In this document: positions 8,118-16,596 of the stretch, piece after piece
Numbering within the stretch: position 1 is the first letter of the stretch
Layout of the letters: every line of letters starts with the position of its first letter
From: Streptomyces sp. NBC_00078
GTDB taxonomy: Bacteria > Actinomycetota > Actinomycetes > Streptomycetales > Streptomycetaceae
DNA: 64,000 nucleotides
Reading direction: 5' to 3'
Assembly (NCBI RefSeq): GCF_026343335.1
Contig: NZ_JAPELX010000001.1
Coordinates: 8,432,001 to 8,496,000, forward strand
The notes under the pieces: model-generated
What the model saw: the letters and a program-made list of their open reading frames with translations, nothing else
What the model was told of the DNA's origin: nothing
Databases searched by the model: none
Position numbers and translations under genes: made by a program

Positions 8118-9612
8118 CGAGGGCAGCTACACACCCGGCATCGAGATCAACGGCAACGACCACACCGTCACGCACAACACGGTCCGCCGCACGGGACGCG
8201 CCTCCATCGACACGGCCTGGCAGCTGAGCGGCACCGAGTTCCACGGCAACCGCATCGCCTACAACGACCTGTCCGAGGCGATGCGCACCTCCCGCGACGG
8301 CTCGCCCTTCTACGTCTGCTGCAGCCTGGACGGCACCGGCACCTCCGTCGACCATTACACCGCGCACGACGCCGACGGCCGGGTCGGCTTCTACGTCGAC
8401 AACTACTCGGGCCACTTCCTCCTGCACCACAACGTCGCCTGGAACACCGGCACCCGAGGCCCCTTCTTCAACGGCCACACCGGCCCGAGCATCGCAAACC
8501 AGGACCACAACTCCAGCTACGGCATGGGCATCAACGGCAACTCCACGCTACTGAGCGGCGCCACCGACGCCTCCGGCTCGTACTTCAGCAACATCGTCGG
8601 ACCGGTGCCGGTCAGTGCGACCGGGACCGGCGACCCGCGGCCGGTGTTCCGCTCCAACCTCATCAGCGACAAGGCCGGCTACACCGACCCCGTCAACGGT
8701 GAACTGTGGCTCGCCGACGGCTCACCCGCAATCGACGCCGGCGAGAAGATCGACGGCATCACCACCGAAGTCCGCGGCACGGCTCCCGACATCGGCGCCT
8801 ATGAACACGGCGAGCCGATCTGGTCGACGGGCTGCGACCTCCCGGGCTGCCAACAGCGCATCCGCCACGGCGCCTGGACCGCGGCCGCCGGCGACGGCTC
8901 CGACGCCTTCGCCGCCGTCGACGCCGACGTCAACACCCGCTGGACGGCCACCGCCGCGCAGACCCCCGGCCAGTCCCTGACCGTCGACCTGGGCGAGCCC
9001 AAGACCGTCGACCGGCTCTCGCTCGACGCGGGCCGCGACACCAGCGGACAGCCGTACGGCTTCTCGGTATCGGTCAGCCGCGACGGCACGCACTGGAGCG
9101 GGAGCCTCGCCCGGGTCTCCGGCCGGTCCTTCACCCAGGACGCGGCCTTCCCGGCCCGTACGGCCCGGTTCGTCCGCATCACCCTCACCGCGAGCGGCCC
9201 CGTCCCCTGGGTGGTCAACGACCTGCGTCTGTACGGCGACGGGCCCGACGCCTCCGGCACGCTCCAGGCCGAACAGGCGACCTCAGTGCACGGCGCCGCA
9301 CGCACCACGGCCACCACCGGGGTGCTGGGCTCCGGCGACTGGGTCGCCTTCCGTCGCGCTGCCGTGCACGGCGACCACCTCACCGTACGGCTCGACTCCA
9401 CCTGCGCCACCGGATGCGCGCTCCAACTCCGGCTCGACACCCCGCGCGGCCCGGTGGCCGCGACCCTCCCCGTGCACGCGACCGGCGCCACCGCCTGGCA
9501 GGAGCAGTCGATCACCCTGCCCCACCGCCTGACCGGGGTCCACACCCTCTTCCTCGTCGCGAAGGGAGGCCCGCGCGTCGCGTCCCTCGACTGGCTGACG
9601 ATCCGGCCATGA
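8111..9612 (+). pseudogene. Secreted beta-helix / F5/8C / CBM6-like protein, N-terminus missing
   Basis: About 500 codons. The first 230 form a right-handed parallel beta-helix (GIEINGNDHTVTHNTVRR, then NRIAYNDLS), as in polysaccharide lyases and some glycosidases. Then comes a discoidin (F5/8 type C) domain (DADVNTRWTA through ARFVRITLTA) and a C-terminal CBM6-like domain (LQAEQATSV through SLDWLTIRP). There is no signal peptide and no start; the GTG at 8107 is antisense to the LacI fragment. Together with that fragment it looks like a divergent regulator/enzyme pair that lost both 5' ends in one deletion. Confidence 0.8.
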
Positions 9613-9644
9613 TGCGCGCCGCTCCGCGCCGGACGCCGGGGAAG

Positions 9645-10889
9645 TCAGAAGAAGCGAGCCTCTGGATATCGGCCCGACGACCCGTCCAACAGGCCGTCGT
9701 CGTCCCGGCCGCGCAGCCAGCGGTCGAAGAAGGCGGCGAGACAGGCGCGTTCGGCGGCGATCGCGTGCCTCGGCATGATCGTGCCGATGTTCTCGACGAC
9801 GGCCTTCCGCGGGAGTCCCAGCCGGCGGGCGATCTGCGGCACGAGCGCTTCGGCGTCGGTGTACGTCGCGTGTTCCGCACCTCGCAGGCTCAGGCCCCGG
9901 TGCCATCCGCGACTGTGCCGCCACAGGGCGTCCCAGGACGGCACCGTACTCAGGTCGTTGCCGTCCTTGCCGATCAGCAGGAAGGGGCGGTCGACGCCGT
10001 CGGCGGCAACGGTGGAGAGGCTGCCGGCGGCGTCGTCGTCCTGCACGTACGCGAGAACCCCGTCGAGATCGGCCGCCGCCGCGATGCGCGGATCGTCGTG
10101 CATGGCCTGCAAGGCGGTGAAGCCACCTGCCGACTGGCCGAACATGCCGGTGTGGCCGAAGTCCAGCATGCCGCGCAGCGCCCTGGGGAGCGCGCAGGGC
10201 AGTTCGTCGAGTACGAAGCGGATGTCGGCCACCCGCACGGCGAGTGTCTTCTGCAACAGCGCCTTGATGCGCCCGGGGTCCGGGTAGGCGTTGTCGAACT
10301 CCGCCGGCAGCACGGAGCCTTCGACACGGCCGCCGGGAAACTGGACAGCCGAGGCGTCGTAGGTGTGGTCGACGCTCACCACGACATACCCCCGGGAGGC
10401 GAGGTCGTCGCAGAGTGTGGTGCCCAGGGAACGAGGGTCGCCGGCACCCGGCGAGTAGCAGACGACGGGGAGCGGGCCGCTACGCCGATCGACAGGGGCG
10501 CCTTCGTGGGCATGCGTGCGCGTGGCCGACCAGTCGACCTGGCTGCCGGGCACATCGGTGAAACTGTTCAAGGCGGCGAATCCGGCGGCCTCGCCGGCAA
10601 GCATCTGCGGGGCGGCCGGGTGGCCGCCGACGGCTCGCGCCGGATAGCGGATGCTGATCATGAGTTCCCGGTACGGCTGCGAGGTGATCCAGGGGTCGGA
10701 CCGCGACGCGTCGACCAGGTGCAGCGAGACCGTCCCCACGGGGTGCGGTCCGCTGGGCGCGGGCAACGTCAGCCGCACCGGCCCGGCCTTGCCCGACGCG
10801 GCGGAGGCGGCGGACGCGGCACGTGCCGGGACGGCGGACAGGGCGACGGCGGCAGCGGCCGACAGGATGACGGAGCGGCGGGTCTGCAT
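9645..10889 (-). CDS. Tat-exported PAF-acetylhydrolase-like esterase
   Basis: 414 residues. MQTRRSVILSAAAAVALSA is a Tat signal with the RR pair at residues 4-5. The mature part is an alpha/beta hydrolase with the oxyanion segment VVCYSPGAGDPRS, the strand YVVVSVDHTYDASAVQFPGG and the nucleophile elbow MFGQSAGGF, which match the platelet-activating factor acetylhydrolase II group. The likely catalytic His lies in the C-terminal ADAEALVPQ/HATY area. The start at 10889 is preceded by AAGGGG. A long inverted repeat sits 34-64 bp upstream and probably controls it. Confidence 0.85.
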   Translation of the reverse strand: MQTRRSVILSAAAAVALSAVPARAASAASAASGKAGPVRLTLPAPSGPHPVGTVSLHLVDASRSDPWITSQPYRELMISIRYPARAVGGHPAAPQMLAGEAAGFAALNSFTDVPGSQVDWSATRTHAHEGAPVDRRSGPLPVVCYSPGAGDPRSLGTTLCDDLASRGYVVVSVDHTYDASAVQFPGGRVEGSVLPAEFDNAYPDPGRIKALLQKTLAVRVADIRFVLDELPCALPRALRGMLDFGHTGMFGQSAGGFTALQAMHDDPRIAAAADLDGVLAYVQDDDAAGSLSTVAADGVDRPFLLIGKDGNDLSTVPSWDALWRHSRGWHRGLSLRGAEHATYTDAEALVPQIARRLGLPRKAVVENIGTIMPRHAIAAERACLAAFFDRWLRGRDDDGLLDGSSGRYPEARFF

Positions 10890-10922
10890 GACTGAACCCC
10901 TTTTGGTCGTACGCGTTCTGCT

Positions 10923-10953
10923 GTCTGTACGTGTTGAGCGATCACGTACAGAC
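10923..10953. promoter_or_regulatory. Long inverted repeat upstream of the esterase gene
   Basis: Arms GTCTGTACGTG (10923-10933) and CACGTACAGAC (10943-10953) are perfect 11-bp complements around a 9-bp spacer. It lies 34 bp upstream of the esterase ATG, between that gene and the divergent methyltransferase. It suits a TetR-type operator or a leader hairpin. The bound protein is unknown. Confidence 0.6.
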
Positions 10954-11103
10954 TCGCGGCCCGGCATGGCCGCCCACCATCCGGCAAACCGGTCGGCGCG
11001 TCTGGGGGATTGCCCCCATCGCCGCACTCCATCCCCGGGTGGAGCCCTCTCCATCGACCCGTAGGTGGTGGTGATCCACTACTACTCGGAGCACGCTGGA
11101 GGC

Positions 11104-11736
11104 ATGGATGCTCTCCACTCGGCACTTGTCGCGCTCACCGGCGTCTGCTTCCTGGTCTTCGTCGTGGCCTGGATCGCGGGTGCCATCTACTTCGGCACGA
11201 AGAGCCAGACGGGCCTGCGCGACTGGGGGCGTGGACTGCGTCGCACACTGCCTGGCCGGGTGCTGCTGATCGCAGGTGTCTTCGTTCTCTTCACGCTGGT
11301 CGGACGCTCTCGGGGCTTCTGGCGCCATCTCCAGTACTGGCAGCCCGAACTCGCGCTCCTGGGCGGGCTGCTCGCCGTCGCCTCCACCGCTCTGCTGCTG
11401 TGGGCCCGCTGGATCCTGGGCACGATGTGGGCCGGCGTCCCGACGGTCCGGGAGCACCACGAACTGCGCACGGAGGGCCCCTACAGACTCGTCCGCCACC
11501 CCATCTACTCGGGCCTGCTCGGCCTGGTCCTCGGCGCCATGCTGGCCTGCGGGTTCGGCGTCTGGACAGCGTTCCTGGCGGTCGCCGTCCCATGGCTGCT
11601 GCGCCGGGTACACGTCGAGGACGGGCTCATGGCGCACCAGTTCGGCGCGTCCTACGACTCCTACCGCGCCCAGGTCCCGGCCCTGATCCCAAGACTGCGC
11701 CCCACTCGACCCGGCCCCCGGCCGGCTCGGCCATGA
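11104..11736 (+). CDS. Isoprenylcysteine carboxyl methyltransferase family membrane protein
   Basis: 210 residues with four to five hydrophobic segments. The C-terminal signature HELRTEGPYRLVRHPIYSG is the SAM-binding motif of the ICMT/PEMT-like family, followed by VHVEDGLMAHQFGASYDSY. Bacterial members methylate small molecules or lipids of unknown identity at the membrane. GGAGG lies 5 bases before the ATG at 11104. It is divergent from the esterase and convergent with the ferritin-like gene, with a strong hairpin between. Confidence 0.85.
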   Translation: MDALHSALVALTGVCFLVFVVAWIAGAIYFGTKSQTGLRDWGRGLRRTLPGRVLLIAGVFVLFTLVGRSRGFWRHLQYWQPELALLGGLLAVASTALLLWARWILGTMWAGVPTVREHHELRTEGPYRLVRHPIYSGLLGLVLGAMLACGFGVWTAFLAVAVPWLLRRVHVEDGLMAHQFGASYDSYRAQVPALIPRLRPTRPGPRPARP

Positions 11737-11764
11737 GCAGCCGTGGCCGCGTCGGCCAAGTTCG

Positions 11765-11794
11765 GTGGGGCGGCGGAGTGCTCCGCCGCCCCAC
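11765..11794. terminator. Strong bidirectional hairpin terminator
   Basis: GTGGGGCGGCGGAG and CTCCGCCGCCCCAC are perfect 14-bp arms separated by only TG, between two convergent genes. Confidence 0.8.
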
Positions 11795-11825
11795 TCGTGG
11801 GCCTGGTGCCCCGTGCCCCGAGGTG

Positions 11826-12977
11826 TCAGAAGGCGCGGAACTGCGGGCCGTAGTTGCCCGGCGCGTCGGGGATAGGGCGTTCCATCAGCTTCACCGCAGG
11901 AGTCTCCAGCCCGCGCATGATGTGGATGGCCGCGTGCAGCGAGCGGTGGCCGCCGCCGGCCCAGGCCGATTCAAGAGTGTGGAGAAGGCTGTTGTAGGTG
12001 GTGTCGAAGCTCTCCAGGAGCCGCCGTACCTCTCCCGGCGGGTTGGGCCAGCCGCCCGCCGGAACCGGCGCCATGGGGCGTGCGTCGGGGAAGCGTACGG
12101 GCGCCCCGTTGAACTCCCAGTCGCCGTCGTTGTCGCGCAGCCGTCGGCCGTGGTAGATCTCGCCGAAGGCGTAGTAGTGCGCCGGGTAGTCGTCGTCGAA
12201 GGCCGTGGCGGGGGAACTGGTGGTGCCCTCGCCCTGCTCCTTGATGATCTCGATGGCGCGCTCGACGTCGTCGGGAGTCTCCACCGGCTCCAGCACGTCG
12301 GAGCCGATGCGCGTGGACAGCTGTCCGCGCGCCGACAGCTCCGGCGCCACGCTCCGGAACGTCTTGAGGATGTCGCTGTAGAAGGTGCCGACGCTCGGCG
12401 ACGTGTCGATGCTCCGGGCGAGCGGGCGGTGAGGGGCTTCGATGCCCATCATCACGTCGTGCACGAACGTCTTGGTCAGGCCCGACAGATAGACGGTCAG
12501 TCCGGCGTGCACACCGCCGGGCAGCGGGCCGGGGTAGGTGGGTGCCGCTTCCCTGATCCGCGGCCGCCCGCCGACGGCCACGAGCAGGTTGCAGACCACG
12601 CCCAGGTGGAACATCTCGTCGCCGACGATGCGCCGGATCAGCCGCGCGGCCTCGCTGCCGCGATCCCTGATGGACCACCAGCCGCACAAGTAGGGCGGGA
12701 TGGTGGAGAGTTCGAGCGCCACCGCGACCTGGAGGGCCGCTCTGAGCCAGTCGTCCCTGCGGCTCTCCTCGGGTACGGCCAGCAGACGCGCCACCGACTG
12801 GTGGCCGGCCGCGGCGGCCGGGCCGCTCTCCGACTGCGCGGTTGCCTGCACGGCTGCCTGCACCGGACCGGCGGCCGCCACCGGCGCACCTGCCGCCAAC
12901 GCGGCTGACGCCAGGAAACTCCTGCGCTTGAACGGGGCAACCGTCGGCCTGTCCGAATGATCCGTCGTACCAGTCAA
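11826..12977 (-). CDS. Exported ferritin-like protein (VioB/iminophenylpyruvate-synthase-like)
   Basis: 383 residues from a TTG start preceded by GAGG. A Tat-like signal (KRRSFLASAALAAGAP) covers residues 17-35. The body is a ferritin-like four-helix domain with LELSTIPPYLCGWWSI and VGDEMFHLGVVCNLLVAVGG. These resemble the first-helix Glu and ExxH metal ligands of the PF12902 family, known from VioB, RebD and StaD N-termini and from stand-alone Streptomyces proteins. The stand-alone members have no assigned reaction. The non-ATG start and the export signal make the N-terminus less certain than the core. Confidence 0.8.
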   Translation of the reverse strand: MTGTTDHSDRPTVAPFKRRSFLASAALAAGAPVAAAGPVQAAVQATAQSESGPAAAAGHQSVARLLAVPEESRRDDWLRAALQVAVALELSTIPPYLCGWWSIRDRGSEAARLIRRIVGDEMFHLGVVCNLLVAVGGRPRIREAAPTYPGPLPGGVHAGLTVYLSGLTKTFVHDVMMGIEAPHRPLARSIDTSPSVGTFYSDILKTFRSVAPELSARGQLSTRIGSDVLEPVETPDDVERAIEIIKEQGEGTTSSPATAFDDDYPAHYYAFGEIYHGRRLRDNDGDWEFNGAPVRFPDARPMAPVPAGGWPNPPGEVRRLLESFDTTYNSLLHTLESAWAGGGHRSLHAAIHIMRGLETPAVKLMERPIPDAPGNYGPQFRAF

Positions 12978-13343
12978 TTTGGCCTCAGCTCATAGCAATG
13001 GCCCCGCCACGTCTTCGGACGAACGGGACCTTTCCGACAGTTGTGGAAGCTAGCAGCCCTCACCGCCGTTCCCGGTGCGCACGGGCCCGGGCGGCGTATC
13101 GACCACCCTGTCAGTCCAGCGGGTGAGTGCCGCCGGACCACCGGCGGAGGGGCAGCGGGCGGGCCGCCATAGGAACTCCCTATAGCGCCTGCTGACATTT
13201 CGTCTTTGCCCCTGATTCCTTTCCGCGCCTACCGTGAAACAGCTCGACGAGGTGCTCACCCGCGAATTCTCCGAAGATTCGCGCGGCGCACCCGATGCTT
13301 CTTCCGTCGAGCGGACGAACACACGATGGAGAGGACCGGTGGC
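12978..13343. other. Intergenic region with a LysR-type box
   Basis: No gene is seen. It holds the promoters of the divergent ferritin-like and SDR genes, and one LysR-type box at 13169-13183 (separate entry). No other strong repeat was found. Confidence 0.6.
13169..13183. promoter_or_regulatory. Candidate LysR-type binding box
   Basis: ATAGG-AACTC-CCTAT is also ATAG-N7-CTAT and fits the T-N11-A rule for LysR-type regulators (T at 13170, A at 13182). It lies about 160 bp before the SDR start. A LysR gene is two genes along, convergent with the SDR. Confidence 0.45.
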
Positions 13344-14120
13344 ATGACCACGATCGAGAATGGATCGGGAACGCGTGAACTCGCGGGAAAGCGGGCCCTG
13401 GTCACGGGTGGGTCTCGTGGGATCGGCGCGGCCGTCGTCCGCCAACTCCTGGACGCGGGCGCCGAGGTGCTCACAACCGCCAGGTCGGCGACGAGCACCC
13501 TGCCGGAGGGAGCCACCTTCGTGGACGCCGACGTGCGGACACGGGCGGGAGCCGAGGCGCTCGCCGCGGCCGCGCAGAAGGCGCTCGGCGGAGTGGACAT
13601 CCTGGTCCACAACGCGGGTGGGGCGCGGCCTCACCAAGACGCCTCGGCCATCCCCGACGAGGAATGGCAGGACGCGCTGGACCTCAACTACCTGGCGTCG
13701 GTGCGGCTGGACTCGCTGCTGGTGCCGGGCATGCGGGAACGCCGTTCGGGGATGATCGTGCACATCTCCTCGGCCGCGGTCCTCACCCCGGTGGGACCGT
13801 TCCTGCACTACACGGCGGCGAAGGCGGCTCTGGAGAACTACAGCCGGGGACTGGCCTCGGAGCTTGCTCCGCACGGAATCCGGGTCAACACGGTGAGCCC
13901 TGGCCGAACCGCCACCCCCGGCGGCGAAGCGACGCGGGAGCAGTGGGCGAACCTGAACGCGGCGCCGGGCCGGATCAGCGCCGGCGACACCGCACCGCTG
14001 GGGCGCGACGGCCGGCCCGACGACATCGCCGACGCGGTGCTGTTCCTCGCATCCGACCGGGCGAGCTGGCTGACCGGGAGCAATCTCATAGTGGACGGCG
14101 GTGAATTCCCCAGGGGCTGA
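13344..14120 (+). CDS. SDR family oxidoreductase
   Basis: 258-residue classical short-chain dehydrogenase. TGGSRGIG is the cofactor loop, HNAG the structural motif, and a Ser in the VHISSAAVLT strand together with YTAAK forms the active site. The C-terminal NLIVDGGEF ending is typical. Cofactor is probably NADPH given the basic residues after the second strand. The start at 13344 was chosen over 13326 because of GAGG/GGTGG spacing and because the N-terminus then matches relatives; this is not firm. The convergent LysR gene next door is the most likely regulator. Confidence 0.85.
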   Translation: MTTIENGSGTRELAGKRALVTGGSRGIGAAVVRQLLDAGAEVLTTARSATSTLPEGATFVDADVRTRAGAEALAAAAQKALGGVDILVHNAGGARPHQDASAIPDEEWQDALDLNYLASVRLDSLLVPGMRERRSGMIVHISSAAVLTPVGPFLHYTAAKAALENYSRGLASELAPHGIRVNTVSPGRTATPGGEATREQWANLNAAPGRISAGDTAPLGRDGRPDDIADAVLFLASDRASWLTGSNLIVDGGEFPRG

Positions 14121-14198
14121 CGCCGATACGCCGACGGAATTCCGGAACGCGACTTTCGACAAAAGGAATTCAGCGGCGCCCGCTTCCTTCCCGGCCCT

Positions 14199-15095
14199 TC
14201 AGGACGCCCGTGAGAAGGAAGCGGACTCGGACCAGGTTTCCGCACGCAGCAGTTCGAGCAGGGCCGTTTCCGCCGGACCCGCGCCCTGCCGGACGACGGC
14301 GATGACGGGCTGGGACACGACCGGGAACACCGGGCGAGTGAGGTGCTCGTGGCCGTGGGGCACCGCGGAGGCCGGCACGAGCGTCACCCCCAGCCCCTGG
14401 GCGGCCCAGCGCACGGCCGTCGCCGTCTGGGACACACGGGCGGCCGTCGGCGAGGTCAGACCGTTGTCCCGCAGTGCGTTCAGCAGCACGCCGTCGAGTG
14501 CGCTGTCGCGGTCGAACCGCACCCACGGCTCCCCCTCCAGATCGCGCAGCTCGACCCGGTCCGCGGCCAGTTGCCGATGCCCGGCACCCAGCACCACGAC
14601 GAACTCCTCGTCGCCGAGGTGGTGGGCATCGGCGGGGCTCCGCTCGCACGCCGCCATCAGGGCGAGATCCAGCACGCCCCGGCGGCACAGGCGATCCAGC
14701 TCGGCGGAGCTGGGCTCCTCGAAGACACTGACCTCCAGCCGCGGGAAGCGGCGACGCAGCGCGCCGAGCGCGCCCGGCAGTTGCCGCGCGCCAAAGCCCA
14801 TCTGCGCCGAGACCACCAGCTCGCCCACCAACTCGTCGGCACCGGCCCGCGCGGTCGCCCTCGCCCGCCGCGACGCGCTCACCGCGACCTCCGCCTCCCG
14901 CAGGAACGCCCGGCCGACCACGGTGGGCACCAGCCCGGTCGGTGTCCGAGCGAACAGTTCCACGCCGAGTTCCCGCTCCAGGCCGCGGATCTGCTGGGAC
15001 ACCGACGGCTGAGCAACGCGCAGCAGCTCCGCCGCTGCCGTCACCGAGCCCGCCTCGGCAATGGCCAAGGCGTACTCGTACTGACGAAGGCTCAT
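14199..15095 (-). CDS. LysR family transcriptional regulator
   Basis: 298 residues. The N-terminal winged helix has YALAIAEAGSVTAAAELL and VAQPSVSQQIRGLERELG, the standard LysR HTH, followed by a substrate-binding domain of two Rossmann-like lobes. GGAGGGG lies about 8 bases before the ATG. It converges on the SDR gene, an arrangement less common than the usual divergent pair. Candidate target: the ATAG-N7-CTAT box upstream of the SDR. Confidence 0.9.
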   Translation of the reverse strand: MSLRQYEYALAIAEAGSVTAAAELLRVAQPSVSQQIRGLERELGVELFARTPTGLVPTVVGRAFLREAEVAVSASRRARATARAGADELVGELVVSAQMGFGARQLPGALGALRRRFPRLEVSVFEEPSSAELDRLCRRGVLDLALMAACERSPADAHHLGDEEFVVVLGAGHRQLAADRVELRDLEGEPWVRFDRDSALDGVLLNALRDNGLTSPTAARVSQTATAVRWAAQGLGVTLVPASAVPHGHEHLTRPVFPVVSQPVIAVVRQGAGPAETALLELLRAETWSESASFSRAS

Positions 15096-15258
15096 CGGTT
15101 CCCGTCCCCTCCCTGCGGTCCAACCCCGTACCGATCGTTGTAGGCAACCCGGTTACGCCGGCGGAGATTCCCGCGGACATGGCCGGAGCCGATCTGTTCC
15201 TGTCCGCTCCTGTCCGCGAACTGGCGGCGACCACCAGCAAAACCGGCACGAGGGCCGG

Positions 15259-16263
15259 TTAGAGCGGAACCGGCATGAGGGCGCAGCGCACCGGCTTGGC
15301 GTGCGCCGGGTCGAGGGCGTTGAGGACGAGCCGGTTCACGTTCGGGTCGTAGATGCCACCGGCGTGACCGGTGAGGTCCAGCGGACACACGTTCTGCAGC
15401 AGGATGTTGTGCACCGTCGCGCCGGATCCGGCCTTGAGGAACTGGTTGGTGTACGGGGTCACGACCAAGTCGGTGCGGGTGACGATGGTGGTGTACGTGA
15501 CGCCGGGCTCGGTGTCACCGTTGGCGTACAGCCGCTGGAGCACCGGGGAACCGATGGTCTGCTCCTTGGCCGCGGGGCTGTCCAGGCCGAGCGGTTTGCC
15601 CACCTTCCCCGCCACGTCCAGTCCCGCGTCGAGCAGGTGGGCCAGGCCGGAAGCGTTGGTGCCGTGATTGCTGGGGTTGATGCCCACCAGGTGGTGCACC
15701 TTCGCGGCGCCGCTCTCGAAGCGCAGGTACCACTCGGGCATCACTCCGCCGCCCTGGCTGTGTCCGACCAGGTCGACCTTCGACGCACCCGTGGCGGCCA
15801 GCACCTTGTCGACGTAGGCGGCCAGTTGTTCGGCCGAGTCGGGGATGTGGCGGGTCGCCTTCATCAGGGCGTGCGGTGTGCTCTCGCCGTAGTTGAGGGC
15901 GAAGACGCAGTAGCCGGCGTTCTTCAGTACCGGGGCGAGGCCGCTCCAGCTGTCGAAGGCGTTTGCGAAGGTGCCGTGGACCAGTACCACCGGGTAGGGG
16001 TGGGCGGCGGACGGCTTGCACGTGAAGTCGTTGGCACCGGCGGGCGAGCGCTCGGGGTCCGGCACCGAGGCGAGCAGGGCCAGCCCTGTGCTGACCGCCC
16101 CCAGGTACCCGAACTGGTCTGCCTGGTCGGCGTGCAGGGTGGATGGGGTGTCTGCGGCAACGGGCCGCGGTCTGGGCGGTGCTGCCGCGGCGGCGGGGAC
16201 GGCAGCGGCCAGACAGGCCGCCGCTGCCAGAACGGTTCCTGCGGCTTTGAGGATTCGGCGCAT
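15259..16263 (-). CDS. Secreted alpha/beta-fold lipase/esterase
   Basis: 334 residues with a classic signal peptide (MRRILKAAGTVLAAAACLAA, cut near residue 27-30). HGTFANAFDSW is the oxyanion loop and LVGHSQGGGVMPEWY the nucleophile elbow with the catalytic Ser. Streptomyces lipases of this shape hydrolyse triacylglycerols or other esters outside the cell. AGGAGG lies 8 bases before a GTG at 16266 that precedes the ATG at 16263, so initiation may be at either. Single transcription unit as far as can be seen. Confidence 0.88.
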   Translation of the reverse strand: MRRILKAAGTVLAAAACLAAAVPAAAAAPPRPRPVAADTPSTLHADQADQFGYLGAVSTGLALLASVPDPERSPAGANDFTCKPSAAHPYPVVLVHGTFANAFDSWSGLAPVLKNAGYCVFALNYGESTPHALMKATRHIPDSAEQLAAYVDKVLAATGASKVDLVGHSQGGGVMPEWYLRFESGAAKVHHLVGINPSNHGTNASGLAHLLDAGLDVAGKVGKPLGLDSPAAKEQTIGSPVLQRLYANGDTEPGVTYTTIVTRTDLVVTPYTNQFLKAGSGATVHNILLQNVCPLDLTGHAGGIYDPNVNRLVLNALDPAHAKPVRCALMPVPL

Positions 16264-16596
16264 CACGGTGCGCACCTCCTGGTGACGGGTCGTCAGCGGG
16301 CTCGGAGCGGGCCCAGCTTGGACAGCCGTCACGCCGTGCTCACGCACGGCGCGCCACGTGCGCCCGTTCGGCGCACGCGCGGTCAGCCGGGCGAGCGGAC
16401 GGCCCCGGCTACCGGAGGAGGGGTGAGAGGAACAGGCGTGATGCCGTGCTTTCGGAGGAGTTGCCCTGGGTTCTCGTCGCGGCCCGACGGCCCGAACCCC
16501 GACCAGGTGGTGCCGGACACGCACGCCCCCTCGGCGTTGGCGCGCGTATCTGCCCGAGGAGGGCGGGGTGGATGGGCGCCCCGCCCTCCCCGCCTG
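16264..16596. other. Intergenic region, lipase promoter and NCS1 terminator
   Basis: No gene is seen. It contains the lipase promoter region on the minus strand and the hairpin after the permease gene at 16558-16589. Confidence 0.6.
16558..16589 (-). terminator. Hairpin terminator after the NCS1 permease gene
   Basis: GGAGGGCGGGG and CCCCGCCCTCC are perfect 11-bp arms with a 10-nt loop. The hairpin begins 8 bp after the permease stop codon. Confidence 0.75.

Noticed and set aside
14101..15143. Plus-strand frames opposite the LysR gene
   Set aside because: LysR on the minus strand has full family motifs; the plus frames have none.
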